A stretch of DNA of 64,000 nt from Viridibacillus soli (GCF_016612995.1 NZ_JAEOAH010000004.1:1-64000), one strand, 5' to 3'. Counted from the stretch's first letter, positions 36,387 to 45,868 are shown. Program-made: numbers and translations. The notes: a model not told the origin generated them from the sequence alone.

Positions 36387-37320
36387 AGTTTAATGTAATA
36401 TTCTTTGGATCTTTTTCGATTTCTAGTAATTTATTAAAAGAAGCGATTGCAACTTCTACTTGATCGTCTTTTGGTTCTTTTGTTGTTAGTAATTGTAGCC
36501 ATAAACCAGGATAGCCTAAATAGCGCAGTACTGGAATGTTACGACAAGCATTTGTCCATTGTAGCACTTCAAATGCCACACCAAGTACGACTGGAATTAA
36601 TAAAATACGATTTACAATTCGTAGCCAGAATGGATCTGTCGGTACTAGGAAATAAATGAACATACCAACGATAACTGTAAATAGCATAAAGCTACTACCA
36701 CAACGATAGTGAAGGCGAGATTGTGCTTGCACATTTTCCACTGTTAATGGTAGGCCGTTTTCAAAACAATTTATGACCTTGTGCTCGGAGCCGTGGTATT
36801 GGAATACGCGCTTAATGAGTGGTGTTAATGATACAAAGTAAATATAGACAAGTAGCAGTATTAATTTAATGCCACTTTCTAAAAGAATTTGCCCCGTTTT
36901 ACTAGGAAGCCAAGTATGGAAAAGCTGCGCTAAAAAAATAGGAATTAACGTGAAAATGATTTTACCAATTAAAAAGGAAAGTACGCCGATAGCAGCGACG
37001 CCTAAAATCATTTGTAGCTTTGAACCTTCTTCGGCTGTTTCTTCAACTTCTTCACCTGGATTGACATCATAACGATCGCCGGCAAATTGTAAATGCTTTG
37101 AGCCATTTGCTGCTGATTCAATAATTGCGACAATTCCTCTAATGAAAGGAATTTTCTTCAATTTTTGAAGAACTGGTTTTTTTTCTTTTTTTACATAGAA
37201 ATACTCAATTGAGTCATCATTACGGCGAATAGCGGATACAGTATGTTCTTTACTGCCCATCATAACGCCCTCAATCAATGCTTGTCCCCCGTAAGTTGGA
37301 GTCTGAGGTTGATCCTTCAC
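36385..37320 (-). CDS. yqhQ: DUF1385 membrane protein YqhQ
   Basis: The product is 311 aa. It begins with the family signature YGGQALIEGVMMGSKEH and has three to four membrane helices after about residue 105. The conserved YHGSEHKVINCFE (about residue 190) contains His/Glu/His that could bind metal, and RLHYRCGSSFMLF follows. DUF1385 proteins are of unconfirmed role. Position matches B. subtilis yqhQ. It is divergent from yqhR. Confidence 0.92.
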   Translation of the reverse strand: MKDQPQTPTYGGQALIEGVMMGSKEHTVSAIRRNDDSIEYFYVKKEKKPVLQKLKKIPFIRGIVAIIESAANGSKHLQFAGDRYDVNPGEEVEETAEEGSKLQMILGVAAIGVLSFLIGKIIFTLIPIFLAQLFHTWLPSKTGQILLESGIKLILLLVYIYFVSLTPLIKRVFQYHGSEHKVINCFENGLPLTVENVQAQSRLHYRCGSSFMLFTVIVGMFIYFLVPTDPFWLRIVNRILLIPVVLGVAFEVLQWTNACRNIPVLRYLGYPGLWLQLLTTKEPKDDQVEVAIASFNKLLEIEKDPKNITLN

Positions 37321-37445
37321 TTGCTACACCGCTCTCTTTTTGTATATTCACTCTGTCTTTATTGTACTAAAAATTACAAAAAAGCTCTAGGAAAAGAATA
37401 GCTTTTGAAAATGAGGCAATGCTTGTGAAAAAGGAGTGTTGTGTT

Positions 37446-37895
37446 TTGAAAATCCATGTCTTGATGTGGACGTCCATTTTAAGTGCCGTGTCGTTCACAG
37501 TTTGCCTTCGTTTGTTACAACTATTTTCAATCATTCATTGGAGTCCGATTGGTTGGTCTAAGAAATGGCAGTTATTTAGTGGGCATATACCGCTATTTAA
37601 ATGGATGATGTTAGCTGTTATGTTGCTTATTGTAGCAATGGTTCTTTTTTTCTTGAGTGAATTTTGTACGGCTATACGAGCGGATCTTGCATCATTTGTA
37701 CTGAGCATCGTTGTATTAGTATTGTTGGAATGGTGGATGTCCGGTACAGTGGAGTTAAAAAAATTATCGATTCCGATATTTGTATTACTTGCAACGCATT
37801 TGCGTTTTATAATGGAAACTTCTATGTATCATAAAAAAGCTGAAAATTTAGACTCTCGAAGTAAAATGCCGTATAATACAGGTGAGGTAAAATAA
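37446..37895 (+). CDS. yqhR: Membrane protein YqhR-like
   Basis: TTG 37446 follows AAGGAGTG (37431-37438), giving 149 aa; an ATG at 37419 lies upstream of that site. Four hydrophobic segments fit YqhR in size and topology. The sequence is diverged, so the call rests mainly on location between yqhQ and aroQ. The function is unknown. Confidence 0.75.
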   Translation: MKIHVLMWTSILSAVSFTVCLRLLQLFSIIHWSPIGWSKKWQLFSGHIPLFKWMMLAVMLLIVAMVLFFLSEFCTAIRADLASFVLSIVVLVLLEWWMSGTVELKKLSIPIFVLLATHLRFIMETSMYHKKAENLDSRSKMPYNTGEVK

Positions 37896-37924
37896 AACCA
37901 CTAATAAAGAAAGGGGAAAGGTAT

Positions 37925-38353
37925 ATGAAGTATATATGCTTAAATGGTCCTAATTTGAATCGATTAGGGAAAAGAGAACCGGCTATTTATGGCTCGGAAA
38001 CTCTTCAAGATATAGAAGATGCCCTTCAAAAGCTCGCAGCTGACTTTGGTGCAACAGTCGAATTGAAGCAATCGAATCATGAAGGCCAATTGATTGATTG
38101 GATTCATGAAGCTGAAGATACAGCTATTGCGGGCATTGTCTTCAATCCGGGTGCATATACACATACAAGCGTCGCGTTACGCGATGCGATTGCTTCAGTA
38201 GATGTACCTGTCATCGAGGTTCATATCTCGAATATACATAAACGTGAAGAATTCCGCCATCACTCATATCTTGCGCCTGAATGTGTGGGACAAATTTCAG
38301 GGCTTGGTACAAAAGGATATCAACTTGCTTTACGCATGTTTTTAGAAAATTAA
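37925..38353 (+). CDS. aroQ: 3-dehydroquinate dehydratase, type II
   Basis: The product is 142 aa, the usual type II length, and dehydrates 3-dehydroquinate to dehydroshikimate. Motifs are [18 protein letters not shown] (catalytic Tyr at the end and Arg in the loop), [31 protein letters not shown] (catalytic His) and [25 protein letters not shown] precedes the ATG. It supplies the shikimate pathway together with aroK. Confidence 0.96.
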   Translation: MKYICLNGPNLNRLGKREPAIYGSETLQDIEDALQKLAADFGATVELKQSNHEGQLIDWIHEAEDTAIAGIVFNPGAYTHTSVALRDAIASVDVPVIEVHISNIHKREEFRHHSYLAPECVGQISGLGTKGYQLALRMFLEN

Positions 38354-38371
38354 AAAGGGGAAATGATGACT

Positions 38372-39433
38372 ATGGAAAAACTAACGAAATTAAGAGTAGC
38401 ATTAAAAGAACAAGGCTTAGATGCAATCCTTATTACAAATGATTATAATCGTCGTTATATGACCGATTTTACTGGATCAGCTGGTGTGGCAATCGTTTCT
38501 CAAAGTGATGCGGTTTTTATTACAGACTTCCGCTATACTGAACAAGCTGCGAAACAAGTGCAAAACTATCGCATCGTGCAACATACAGCGACAATCATTG
38601 AAGAAATTGCGAACCAAGTCCAAGAAATGGGTATAAAAACATTAGCATTTGAGAAAGACACCGTTAGCTACAGCATGTTTGAGCTGTATTCAAAACATAT
38701 AAAAGCAGATTTAGTCGGTTTTTCAGGCCTAATTGAAAAAATACGCTTGATTAAGACAGAGCAAGAGATTAATATTATTAAGGTTGCTTGTGAAATTGCG
38801 GATGCGACTTTCGAGCATATTCTGACATTTATTAAAGCAGGCAAAACAGAATTGGAAGTATCGAACGAGCTAGAATTTTTCATGCGCAAGCAAGGTGCCA
38901 CTTCATCTTCCTTTGACATAATTGTTGCATCAGGTCTACGCTCGGCATTGCCACATGGCGTCGCAACTGATAAAATAATAGAAAAAGGTGATTTTGTCAC
39001 TTTAGATTTTGGTGCGCTCTATAATGGCTATATTTCTGATACAACACGTACGGTTGCGGTTGGAGAGCCTTCAGATCAATTGAAGGAGATTTACAACATT
39101 GTGTTAAATGCTGAACTACTTGGCTTAGAGCAATTTAAACCAGGTATGACTGGCGTAGAAGCAGATGCAGTGACGCGTGATTATATTAAAGCACACGGTT
39201 ATGGCGAGGCATTTGGCCATTCAACAGGTCATGGAATTGGCTTAGAAGTACATGAAGGTCCTGGATTATCATCCCGTTCAAACACAGTATTAGAACCGGG
39301 AATGGTCGTAACTTGTGAACCGGGTATTTATTTACCTGGAATCGGTGGCGTTCGTATTGAAGATGATACATTAATTACAGAGACAGGTAATGAAAAACTA
39401 ACGCATTCCACAAAAGAATTAATCATTTTATAA
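38372..39433 (+). CDS. yqhT: M24-family Xaa-Pro aminopeptidase/dipeptidase
   Basis: ATG 38372 gives 353 aa, as in B. subtilis YqhT; ATGs at 38363 and 38366 lie closer to AAAGGGG. The N-terminal creatinase-like domain is followed by the pita-bread catalytic domain. Two-metal ligands appear as LDFGALYNGYISDTTR (two Asp), GHSTGHGIGLEVHEGP (His), TCEPGIYLPG (Glu) and GVRIEDD (Glu). It is a cytosolic proline-specific peptidase and sits directly before efp, which helps translate proline stretches. Confidence 0.94.
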   Translation: MEKLTKLRVALKEQGLDAILITNDYNRRYMTDFTGSAGVAIVSQSDAVFITDFRYTEQAAKQVQNYRIVQHTATIIEEIANQVQEMGIKTLAFEKDTVSYSMFELYSKHIKADLVGFSGLIEKIRLIKTEQEINIIKVACEIADATFEHILTFIKAGKTELEVSNELEFFMRKQGATSSSFDIIVASGLRSALPHGVATDKIIEKGDFVTLDFGALYNGYISDTTRTVAVGEPSDQLKEIYNIVLNAELLGLEQFKPGMTGVEADAVTRDYIKAHGYGEAFGHSTGHGIGLEVHEGPGLSSRSNTVLEPGMVVTCEPGIYLPGIGGVRIEDDTLITETGNEKLTHSTKELIIL

Positions 39434-39454
39434 TGTAATATTGGAGGAACAATC

Positions 39455-40012
39455 ATGATTTCAGTAAACGATTTTCGTACAGGCTTAACAATAGGGGTAG
39501 ACGGTGGATTATACCGTGTTATCGATTTCCAACACGTAAAACCTGGTAAAGGTGCGGCATTTGTGCGTTCAAAACTACGTAACCTTCGTAGCGGTGGGAT
39601 AACAGAAAAAACTTTCCGTGCTGGTGAAAAAGTAGAAAAAGCACAAATTGATAATAATAAAATGCAATATCTATATGCTTCAGGTGATAACCATGTCTTC
39701 ATGAACACTGAAACATATGATCAAATTGAATTAGCTGAATCTCAAATTAAAGAAGAGTTAAAATACTTATTGGAAAATATGGAAGTTTCTATTGTGTCTT
39801 ACGAAGGTGAAATCCTTGGTGTTGATCTTCCAAACACAGTTGTTCTAGAAGTAACTGAAACTGAGCCAGGTATTAAAGGTGATACAGCTTCAGGTGGTTC
39901 TAAACCAGCAACAGTTCAAACTGGTTTAGTCGTTCAAGTACCATTCTTCGTCAATGTTGGTGACAAATTAGTTATTAACACGGATGAGGGTTCATACGTT
40001 TCTCGTGGCTAA
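39455..40012 (+). CDS. efp: Elongation factor P
   Basis: The product is 185 aa, the standard three-domain EF-P. It begins [20 protein letters not shown]. The modified residue loop reads [12 protein letters not shown] with Lys32 at its tip. The C-terminal signature is [18 protein letters not shown]. It rescues ribosomes stalled at polyproline. TTGGAGG precedes the ATG; it ends at a terminator. Confidence 0.97.
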   Translation: MISVNDFRTGLTIGVDGGLYRVIDFQHVKPGKGAAFVRSKLRNLRSGGITEKTFRAGEKVEKAQIDNNKMQYLYASGDNHVFMNTETYDQIELAESQIKEELKYLLENMEVSIVSYEGEILGVDLPNTVVLEVTETEPGIKGDTASGGSKPATVQTGLVVQVPFFVNVGDKLVINTDEGSYVSRG

Positions 40013-40028
40013 TCCAGTCATACAATAC

Positions 40029-40069
40029 AATCGATTCATATAGCTTAGGCTATATGGGTCGATTTTTTT
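40029..40069 (+). terminator. Terminator of efp
   Basis: AATCGATTCATATAGC (40029-40044) pairs with GCTATATGGGTCGATT (40049-40064), 4-nt loop, then seven T. Confidence 0.9.
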
Positions 40070-40102
40070 GTTTCTAAATACTGTTTATCAAAGCGAGGTT
40101 TA

Positions 40103-40363
40103 TATCAGGCGTGTGATTAACCAATTTTAACTATTACTATTAAAGTGTTAGGTTGATTTCCGCTACGGGATGCTCGTTTCCCGCGGGCAAGCACCTAGCC
40201 GCTCCCTTCGCTACGCTCCGTGCAGGGTCTCGGTTCACTTGCGTTTCCCGCAGGAGTCCAGCACCCTCCGCTACAATCAACTAAAAAATGACGTTAGTAT
40301 TGCACATAAAAAACCATTTTAAAGGTAAATAACAACCTAATATTCCCCTAATCAACACACCTG
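40103..40363. mobile_element. MITE-like element, copy 2 (about 261 bp)
   Basis: It shows the same ends (TATCAGGCGTGTGATTA and ATCAACACACCTG) and the same interior as copy 1, with an extra TACGGGATGCTCGTTTC segment. The right terminus has lost the last bases of the inverted repeat. It sits between efp and spoIIIAC, where spoIIIAA and spoIIIAB are found in relatives. Confidence 0.8.
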
Positions 40364-40420
40364 TGTTCATATCTTACATTTACGCTGCATAGAATAGATT
40401 ATACAAGAGGAGGGGCAGCT

Positions 40421-40627
40421 ACGGAACTTCAGGATATTCTTCGCATCGCCGGCATTGGACTTGTGATTGCGCTATTACATATATTTTTTGAACAAACCGG
40501 CAAAAAAGAGTTCTCCTTTTTTCTCTATTTTCTCGCCTATATGTATATCGCAGCGGAATTACTTCATTTTTTACGTTTATTCTTTGATGAAATTCTCATC
40601 TTCTTCCAATGGTTAACGGCCGCCTGA
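40421..40627 (+). CDS. spoIIIAC: Stage III sporulation protein AC
   Basis: The frame encodes 68 aa (if started at ACG 40421), the same length as B. subtilis SpoIIIAC. It has the family start pattern LQDILRIAGIGLVIALLHIF, then EQTGKKEF and a second hydrophobic helix. GAGGAGGGG lies 5 nt upstream of ACG, and no ATG, GTG or TTG lies in frame nearby. It is a small membrane ring component of the mother cell-forespore channel. A lost start codon or rare ACG initiation are both possible. Confidence 0.8.
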   Translation, partial: TELQDILRIAGIGLVIALLHIFFEQTGKKEFSFFLYFLAYMYIAAELLHFLRLFFDEILIFFQWLTAA

Positions 40628-40631
40628 TTAC

Positions 40632-41006
40632 ATGACGACAATATTTTACGCTGTGATTATGCTTATTCTTTTAATGTTCATCAGATTAGTTATTCCTGCT
40701 TTACATCGTGTCTTTTATACGGTGTTTTTTTTCTTATTAATGAGTTTTTTGTTGATACGATTATTCATTCCACTTATTCAAAGAATACTACATGCATTTC
40801 CAGTTGAGGTACCGTATTTATCGCTCATTTTAGGTAGTGCTTTTTTATATTTCGTATCAACAGCTGTGTCTCAGCATTTAATTGATCAGGAATATGAATC
40901 ACTTTCTCTTTTATCACACACGGCGGTAAAGCTCGTCATTTTATCATTATGGTTGCAAGAAATGATTGAGCTATTCTCAATTTGGCAACGCATCCTTGAG
41001 CCTTAA
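40632..41006 (+). CDS. spoIIIAD: Stage III sporulation protein AD (diverged)
   Basis: The product is 124 aa with about four membrane helices. It sits 4 nt after spoIIIAC, without a clear ribosome site, so it may depend on coupling. The sequence is far from the B. subtilis protein, but the C-terminal half (YLSLILGSAFLYFVSTAVSQ, then a last helix) follows its layout. The assignment rests on gene order, length and topology. Confidence 0.7.
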   Translation: MTTIFYAVIMLILLMFIRLVIPALHRVFYTVFFFLLMSFLLIRLFIPLIQRILHAFPVEVPYLSLILGSAFLYFVSTAVSQHLIDQEYESLSLLSHTAVKLVILSLWLQEMIELFSIWQRILEP

Positions 41007-41108
41007 AACTTGGAGGGATCTCCGTTTTTTAAAGGACAAACCTTAAAAGCTAGGTGGATTGAATGTAGAACTTTAGTAACAAACGGCAGAACAGGTAGGA
41101 GGGCAAGG

Positions 41109-42017
41109 GTGGACTGGCTAAAGGAAATTCTTATCGCCCCTTTTAAGGACACATTATTTACACTCGTCTCATTGCTATTTTATGCATTTCTTTTTTTAAT
41201 CTTGAATTTTATAATGCCGAAGTTTAAGGAGTGGACAAGGTTATTCTTTTTCATCGCTGTACTGACTACGACATTAAAGCCTGTTTTCCAAGCCTTCTCT
41301 ATGATGCAGAGCTTATCTGAGAATATGATTAGTTTCTTTAGTGCGCTGTATCCAATATTAATGTCTGCGATGGTGATCTCTGCTGGCGCTATGTCTTTAA
41401 TGGCCTGGCATCCTATGTTAATACTACTCATTCAGTTTGCTGTATTTTTAACGGGACGCTGGTTAATCCCGTTGTTAACAGCTTCCATACTTTTGGATTT
41501 CTTGACGCGCTTTATGCCGGAAATTTCATTTTCAAGAATGGCTGATTTTATTAGAGTACTTGTGTTAAGTGTTGTGTCGGCAACGGTGATGTGTTATTCG
41601 TTGTTTTTAGTGATAAATGGTGTTGTTGCAGTATCTTTTACTGGAGCTGCAATGGGCCCTCTAAAAAAGATGATTCAGCAAAATATTCCGTTTATTGGTT
41701 CGTTTATAACAGAGAGTTTAAGCACTTTTAGAAAATATTCCTCCACTACTGCAACGGTAACGAGTACAGGTTTAATGATCGGGATTTGGACAGCTGCTGT
41801 TATACCAACCGTGAAAATATTAATGATGGGACTTAGTTTTCGGTTTTTGGCGGCGTTGTTAGAGCCCTTTTCAGATAAAGATATTGCAAGCTTTCTAGAT
41901 GATATTGGCAAGACATTGTTTGTGTTGTGTGCGGTATCCTTTATTATCGCATTTGCCTTCTTTTTCACAGCGATTTTAGCCGTTATACTTTTGAAATTAC
42001 AAATTCAAGAAGGATAG
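41109..42017 (+). CDS. spoIIIAE: Stage III sporulation protein AE, N-terminally shortened
   Basis: GTG 41109 follows AGGAGGG (41096-41103), giving 302 aa; the frame is open back to TTG 41010 but that extension is not SpoIIIAE-like. B. subtilis SpoIIIAE has about 399 aa with a signal peptide and about 80 further residues before VDWLKEIL-like sequence, where this protein starts. The multi-helix body (six or seven segments) with KKMIQQNIPFIGSFITESLS is retained. It is a membrane channel component. The shortening may reflect decay. Confidence 0.75.
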   Translation: MDWLKEILIAPFKDTLFTLVSLLFYAFLFLILNFIMPKFKEWTRLFFFIAVLTTTLKPVFQAFSMMQSLSENMISFFSALYPILMSAMVISAGAMSLMAWHPMLILLIQFAVFLTGRWLIPLLTASILLDFLTRFMPEISFSRMADFIRVLVLSVVSATVMCYSLFLVINGVVAVSFTGAAMGPLKKMIQQNIPFIGSFITESLSTFRKYSSTTATVTSTGLMIGIWTAAVIPTVKILMMGLSFRFLAALLEPFSDKDIASFLDDIGKTLFVLCAVSFIIAFAFFFTAILAVILLKLQIQEG

Positions 42018-42027
42018 GATTTGGGTT

Positions 42028-42177
42028 GTGGAAGCATTTTTACTTGGTTTAGTCGTAATTATCTTTGTTGGGAAAATAGTTAGTTTGCTGTTAGAAGACC
42101 AGGAAGAGTGGGTTATTCTCTTGAAAATAATCGTGGCATTATGGATTTTGCAGTTTGTTTTTAATTTTTGGCGTTAG
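42028..42177 (+). CDS. 49-residue membrane ORF in the place of spoIIIAF
   Basis: A GTG-started frame encodes two hydrophobic segments (EAFLLGLVVIIFVGKIVSLL and WVILLKIIVALWILQFVFNF) and stops at 42177. This two-helix layout resembles the N-terminus of SpoIIIAF, which is normally about 200 aa. The usual ribosome-binding site is weak (AAGGAT, about 12 nt upstream). It may be a truncated spoIIIAF or an unrelated small membrane protein. Confidence 0.45.
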   Translation: MEAFLLGLVVIIFVGKIVSLLLEDQEEWVILLKIIVALWILQFVFNFWR

Positions 42178-42259
42178 AATTTCATAGATTAGGGTTGTGC
42201 TTCATACAATGATGTAGATAACAGGAAAGATGTGAAGAGGGGGATGACTAGCTCGGGCG

Positions 42260-42706
42260 GTGCAGGATATGAAAAAAAAGTCATTTTATTATGTAGGAAT
42301 ATTGATGGCAATCGTCATCATTGTCGTGGGTATGTTTTCATACAATAATGATAATTCGATGAAAACAACGTCTAATGGAGAACATTTAACTACTAACGAA
42401 GCGGAGAAGCTAGCGGTCATTTTATCAAGGATACAAAATGTTGGAGAAGTTGAGCTTTATTTTTATGCGAATGGACAAACGCCAAAAGATACGGAGAAGA
42501 AATCTTCATCTCTTGACAATTATTTTAGCTGGTCCAGTACAGCAGGACAAGAAAGTGAACAAATATCAGGGGTATTAGTTGTAGCGGAAGGAGCGGATGA
42601 TATCGCTATTCAGAATGAATTAGTGAACACACTGACAAAAGTGCTGGAGATTCCTGCACATCGAATTGTTGTAATGCCGATGGAAAAGAGAGGAGAAATG
42701 AAATGA
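42260..42706 (+). CDS. spoIIIAG: Stage III sporulation protein AG (short)
   Basis: The product is 146-149 aa (start GTG 42260 or ATG 42269), against about 229 in B. subtilis. It has an N-terminal membrane helix, an acidic linker and the conserved ring-building domain with EQISGVLVVAEGADDIAIQN and IPAHRIVVMPMEK. SpoIIIAG forms the large ring in the mother-cell membrane at the channel. It overlaps spoIIIAH by 4 nt. Confidence 0.85.
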   Translation: MQDMKKKSFYYVGILMAIVIIVVGMFSYNNDNSMKTTSNGEHLTTNEAEKLAVILSRIQNVGEVELYFYANGQTPKDTEKKSSSLDNYFSWSSTAGQESEQISGVLVVAEGADDIAIQNELVNTLTKVLEIPAHRIVVMPMEKRGEMK

Positions 42707-43248
42707 GAGTAAAAAAGAGAGCGGTTTGGTTTTTAACACTATTGAGTTTAGTAACGGTTATATCGGTATATTATTTAATGAACCCTACGCCACCATTTAA
42801 TGGGTTAGCAATCTTCTCGGATGATACGTTAAAAGATACAGCTATCGATGATATTGCAAAATCTACAGGTAAAAAGACGACTGTTACAGCACAAAGCGAT
42901 TTGTTTGAAGAAATGCGTATGGAACTACTAAATGAGCGTAGTCAATTGAGAAAAACATTAACGCAAAAAGTTGCTTCAGAACAATATACAGCGGAAGAAA
43001 AGAACGAAGCATTTAATGAGATGGATGGTATTATTAAGAAGGAATCTAATGAAGCGATGTTAGAGATGCTCATTAAAACGCTTGGGTACTCCGATGCATT
43101 TGTAAGAGCTGAAGATGATAGAATTCGTGTTACAGTACAGTCGAAAGAACTTTCCAAATCTAAAGCGGCAGAGATTGTTTACACGGTTAAAAAGGAGTTG
43201 AAAAACTCTGGAGACGTTATGGTCGATTATAAATCTGAATCTTTCTAG
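42703..43248 (+). CDS. spoIIIAH: Stage III sporulation protein AH
   Basis: The product is 181 aa. It has a single N-terminal membrane helix, a long helical stalk (MELLNERSQLRKTLTQK) and a C-terminal EscJ/YscJ-type domain (YSDAFVRAEDDRIRVTVQSK, SKAAEIVYTVKKEL). In B. subtilis it pairs with SpoIIQ across the engulfment gap. It is the last gene of the remaining spoIIIA cluster and appears intact. Confidence 0.88.
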   Translation: MRVKKRAVWFLTLLSLVTVISVYYLMNPTPPFNGLAIFSDDTLKDTAIDDIAKSTGKKTTVTAQSDLFEEMRMELLNERSQLRKTLTQKVASEQYTAEEKNEAFNEMDGIIKKESNEAMLEMLIKTLGYSDAFVRAEDDRIRVTVQSKELSKSKAAEIVYTVKKELKNSGDVMVDYKSESF

Positions 43249-43369
43249 TGAAAATAGTCCTATGTTTTCTTGAATAATCCCTATTTTCAATTATCTATTT
43301 AAAAATACTCCGAAACAAGATAGAATAAGTATTGTATTGTAATACACACTTAGTAAGGGGAGTAATGGT

Positions 43370-43861
43370 ATGTTGAAAATCCAAGAAATTCGAGAAATTA
43401 TCAAATTAGTAGATTCATCTTCAATCGACGAGTTCGTTTATGAGGTAGATAATTCAAAAATTAAATTAAAAAAACAAAGTGGTGTAACAGTTGTAACTGA
43501 AGCGCCAGTAGTTAAAGCTGCACCAGTAGTAGTAGCACCAGTTGCGGCTCCAGAGGCAGCTGCTCCAGCACCAGCAGTAGAAAAAGCTACAGCTGAAGCA
43601 CCGGTAGCAGTTGACTCTTCATTACACAAAATTACTTCACCAATGGTAGGAACTTTCTATCAATCTCCAAATCCAGAATCACCTGCATTCGTAAAAGTAG
43701 GAGATAAAGTTGGCGAAGAATCAGTAGTTTGTATCGTTGAAGCGATGAAATTATTTAATGAAATTGAAGCAGAAGTGAATGGTGAAATCGTTGAAATTCT
43801 TGTAAAAGATGGCGATTTAGTTGAATACGGTCAACCTCTGTTCCTAGTAAAAGAGAACTAA
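43370..43861 (+). CDS. accB: Acetyl-CoA carboxylase biotin carboxyl carrier protein
   Basis: The product is 163 aa. An N-terminal helical region is followed by an Ala/Pro/Val-rich linker (about residues 45-80) and the biotinyl domain. The biotinylated Lys lies in [14 protein letters not shown] (about 123). It carries the carboxyl group in the first step of fatty-acid synthesis. AAGGGGAG precedes the ATG. It is paired with accC, 16 nt downstream. Confidence 0.97.
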   Translation: MLKIQEIREIIKLVDSSSIDEFVYEVDNSKIKLKKQSGVTVVTEAPVVKAAPVVVAPVAAPEAAAPAPAVEKATAEAPVAVDSSLHKITSPMVGTFYQSPNPESPAFVKVGDKVGEESVVCIVEAMKLFNEIEAEVNGEIVEILVKDGDLVEYGQPLFLVKEN

Positions 43862-43876
43862 GGGAGGCCAATCCAA

Positions 43877-45232
43877 ATGAAAAAAGTATTAATTGCAAAC
43901 CGTGGCGAAATCGCGGTACGTATCATTCGCGCTTGTAAAGAACTAGATATTCAATCTGTAGCAGTCTATTCAGAAGCAGATCGTGATGCACTTCACGTTC
44001 AATTGGCAGACGAAGCATATTGCATCGGCCCAAAACTTTCTAAAGATAGTTATTTGAAAATTGAAAGTATTTTAAGCGTAGCTCAAAAAACTGGCTGTGA
44101 TGGTATTCACCCAGGATACGGTTTCCTAGCTGAAAATGCTAGCTTTGCAGAAGCTTGCGAAGATGCTGGAATTACTTTCATTGGACCAACTTCTGATGCT
44201 ATCAAAATGATGGGGATCAAAGATGTTGCAAAAGATTCAATGATTAAAGCGGGTGTACCAACAGTTCCAGGTTCAGCTGGTATCGTTGCAGATGCAAACG
44301 AAGCTACTGAAGTTGCGAAAGGGATTGGTTACCCAGTCATCATTAAAGCAACTGCTGGTGGTGGCGGTAAAGGGATCCGTGTAGCACGCTCTGAAGAAGA
44401 GTTGATTAAAGGAGTTCAAATCACTCAAAAAGAAGCGGCTGCAGCATTCGGTAACCCAGGTGTATACTTAGAAAAATTCATCGAGGATTTCCGTCACTGT
44501 GAAATCCAAGTATTAGCAGATAACTACGGCAACACAATTCACCTAGGCGAACGTGACTGTACAGTTCAACGCCGTATGCAAAAACTAGTAGAAGAAGCTC
44601 CGTCTCCAGCGCTTTCAGATGAGCGTCGTGCTGAGATGGGTGATGCTGCTGTTAAAGCAGCACTAGCTTGTGGCTACCGCGGTGCTGGTACAGTTGAGTT
44701 CATCTTTGACTACAACGAAGATAAATTCTACTTCATGGAAATGAATACTCGTATTCAAGTAGAACACCCAGTAACTGAAATGATTACAGGGATTGATCTT
44801 GTTCAACAACAGCTTAAAATTGCTTCAGGCGAAAAATTAGTGTATAAACAAGAAGATGTGAAAGTGAATGGTTGGGCGATTGAATGTCGTATCAATGCAG
44901 AAAATCCATCTAAAAACTTTATGCCTTCACCAGGTAAAGTTGAAAATTATATAGCACCAGGTGGTTACGGAATCCGTATCGACTCAGCTATGTATCCTGG
45001 ATATAGCATTCCTCCGTTCTACGATTCAATGGTCGCAAAATTAATTGTACATGCAGATACACGTGAAGAAGCAATTGCTAAGATGAAACGCGCATTAGGA
45101 GAATTCATTGTTGAAGGACCAGGCATTCAAACAACAATTCCTTTCCACGCAAAATTAATGGATCATGAAGTATTCAAAAAAGGTAATTTCAATACGAAAT
45201 TCCTTGAAGATAATGACGTCATGAATTCATAA
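43877..45232 (+). CDS. accC: Acetyl-CoA carboxylase biotin carboxylase
   Basis: The product is 451 aa. It begins [20 protein letters not shown], has the ATP-grasp glycine loop [13 protein letters not shown] (about 163) and the catalytic [15 protein letters not shown] (about 288). It carboxylates biotin on AccB using ATP and bicarbonate. The length and order match other Bacilli. yqhY follows closely. Confidence 0.97.
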   Translation: MKKVLIANRGEIAVRIIRACKELDIQSVAVYSEADRDALHVQLADEAYCIGPKLSKDSYLKIESILSVAQKTGCDGIHPGYGFLAENASFAEACEDAGITFIGPTSDAIKMMGIKDVAKDSMIKAGVPTVPGSAGIVADANEATEVAKGIGYPVIIKATAGGGGKGIRVARSEEELIKGVQITQKEAAAAFGNPGVYLEKFIEDFRHCEIQVLADNYGNTIHLGERDCTVQRRMQKLVEEAPSPALSDERRAEMGDAAVKAALACGYRGAGTVEFIFDYNEDKFYFMEMNTRIQVEHPVTEMITGIDLVQQQLKIASGEKLVYKQEDVKVNGWAIECRINAENPSKNFMPSPGKVENYIAPGGYGIRIDSAMYPGYSIPPFYDSMVAKLIVHADTREEAIAKMKRALGEFIVEGPGIQTTIPFHAKLMDHEVFKKGNFNTKFLEDNDVMNS

Positions 45233-45248
45233 GAAAGGGGCGAATTCT

Positions 45249-45653
45249 ATGGCTGAGAACGTCATACAATCATTACCACAAAGCACTCCTGTTGGTAAGG
45301 AGGAGCTAGGTAAGATTGAAGTAGCACCTGAAGTCATTGAAGTTATTGCAGGAATTGCTACTACAGAAGTGGAGGGCGTTTCTGGTACAAGAGGAAACTT
45401 CGCTACAGGCGTAGTAGAAAAATTCGGTAAAAAGGTTCATGGGAAAGGTATTAAAACCGAATGGACTGAAACTGGCTTAGTCGTCGATGTATATTGCTTT
45501 GTGCAATACGGTGCATCTGTTGCGAAAGTAGCTCATCAAGTTCAAACCCAGATCCGTGAAGCGATCTTTAATATGACATCTCTTGCAACGCAAGAAGTAA
45601 ATGTACATATTACAGGAATTCAATTTGATCAAGTGAACGAAAAAACAGAATAA
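45249..45653 (+). CDS. yqhY: Asp23/Gls24 family protein YqhY
   Basis: The product is 134 aa with the DUF322 domain: IEVAPEVIEVIAGIATTEVE, GVSGTRGNF and a strand-rich end (DVYCFVQYGASVAKVAHQVQ). In B. subtilis YqhY is linked genetically to acetyl-CoA carboxylase control. Being 16 nt after accC supports this. It ends at a terminator. Confidence 0.93.
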   Translation: MAENVIQSLPQSTPVGKEELGKIEVAPEVIEVIAGIATTEVEGVSGTRGNFATGVVEKFGKKVHGKGIKTEWTETGLVVDVYCFVQYGASVAKVAHQVQTQIREAIFNMTSLATQEVNVHITGIQFDQVNEKTE

Positions 45654-45660
45654 TGTCTTG

Positions 45661-45692
45661 AAGCACCACTTCATAGGGAGTGGTGCTTTTTC
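45661..45692 (+). terminator. Terminator of the acc operon
   Basis: AAGCACCACT (45661-45670) pairs with AGTGGTGCTT (45679-45688), then a T run. Confidence 0.9.
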
Positions 45693-45704
45693 TGCATGTT
45701 TAGG

Positions 45705-45868
45705 CATTCGCGCCACCTCCTCGAGGTCGCTTCGAAACCTCTCACGAATTCAAAGAGCGACAACATTTGAGGGCTCGCAAGCAACTTGAGGCCCACAAGA
45801 TATGGGTCGTGTCGGCTATGCTGCAGGGCGCGGCTTTTTTGCCGATGCGGGGGTGAACTGGCGCAAAT
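45705..45868. repeat. GC-rich palindromic intergenic repeat, copy 3
   Basis: The outer arms GCGCCA (45709) and TGGCGC (45859) are inverted. It contains GAGGTCGCTTCG, the family phrase also seen in the copies at 17.6 kb and 47.4 kb, and GGGCTCGCAAGCAACTTGAG. The rest of 45654-46056 holds only the upstream region of nusB. Confidence 0.75.
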
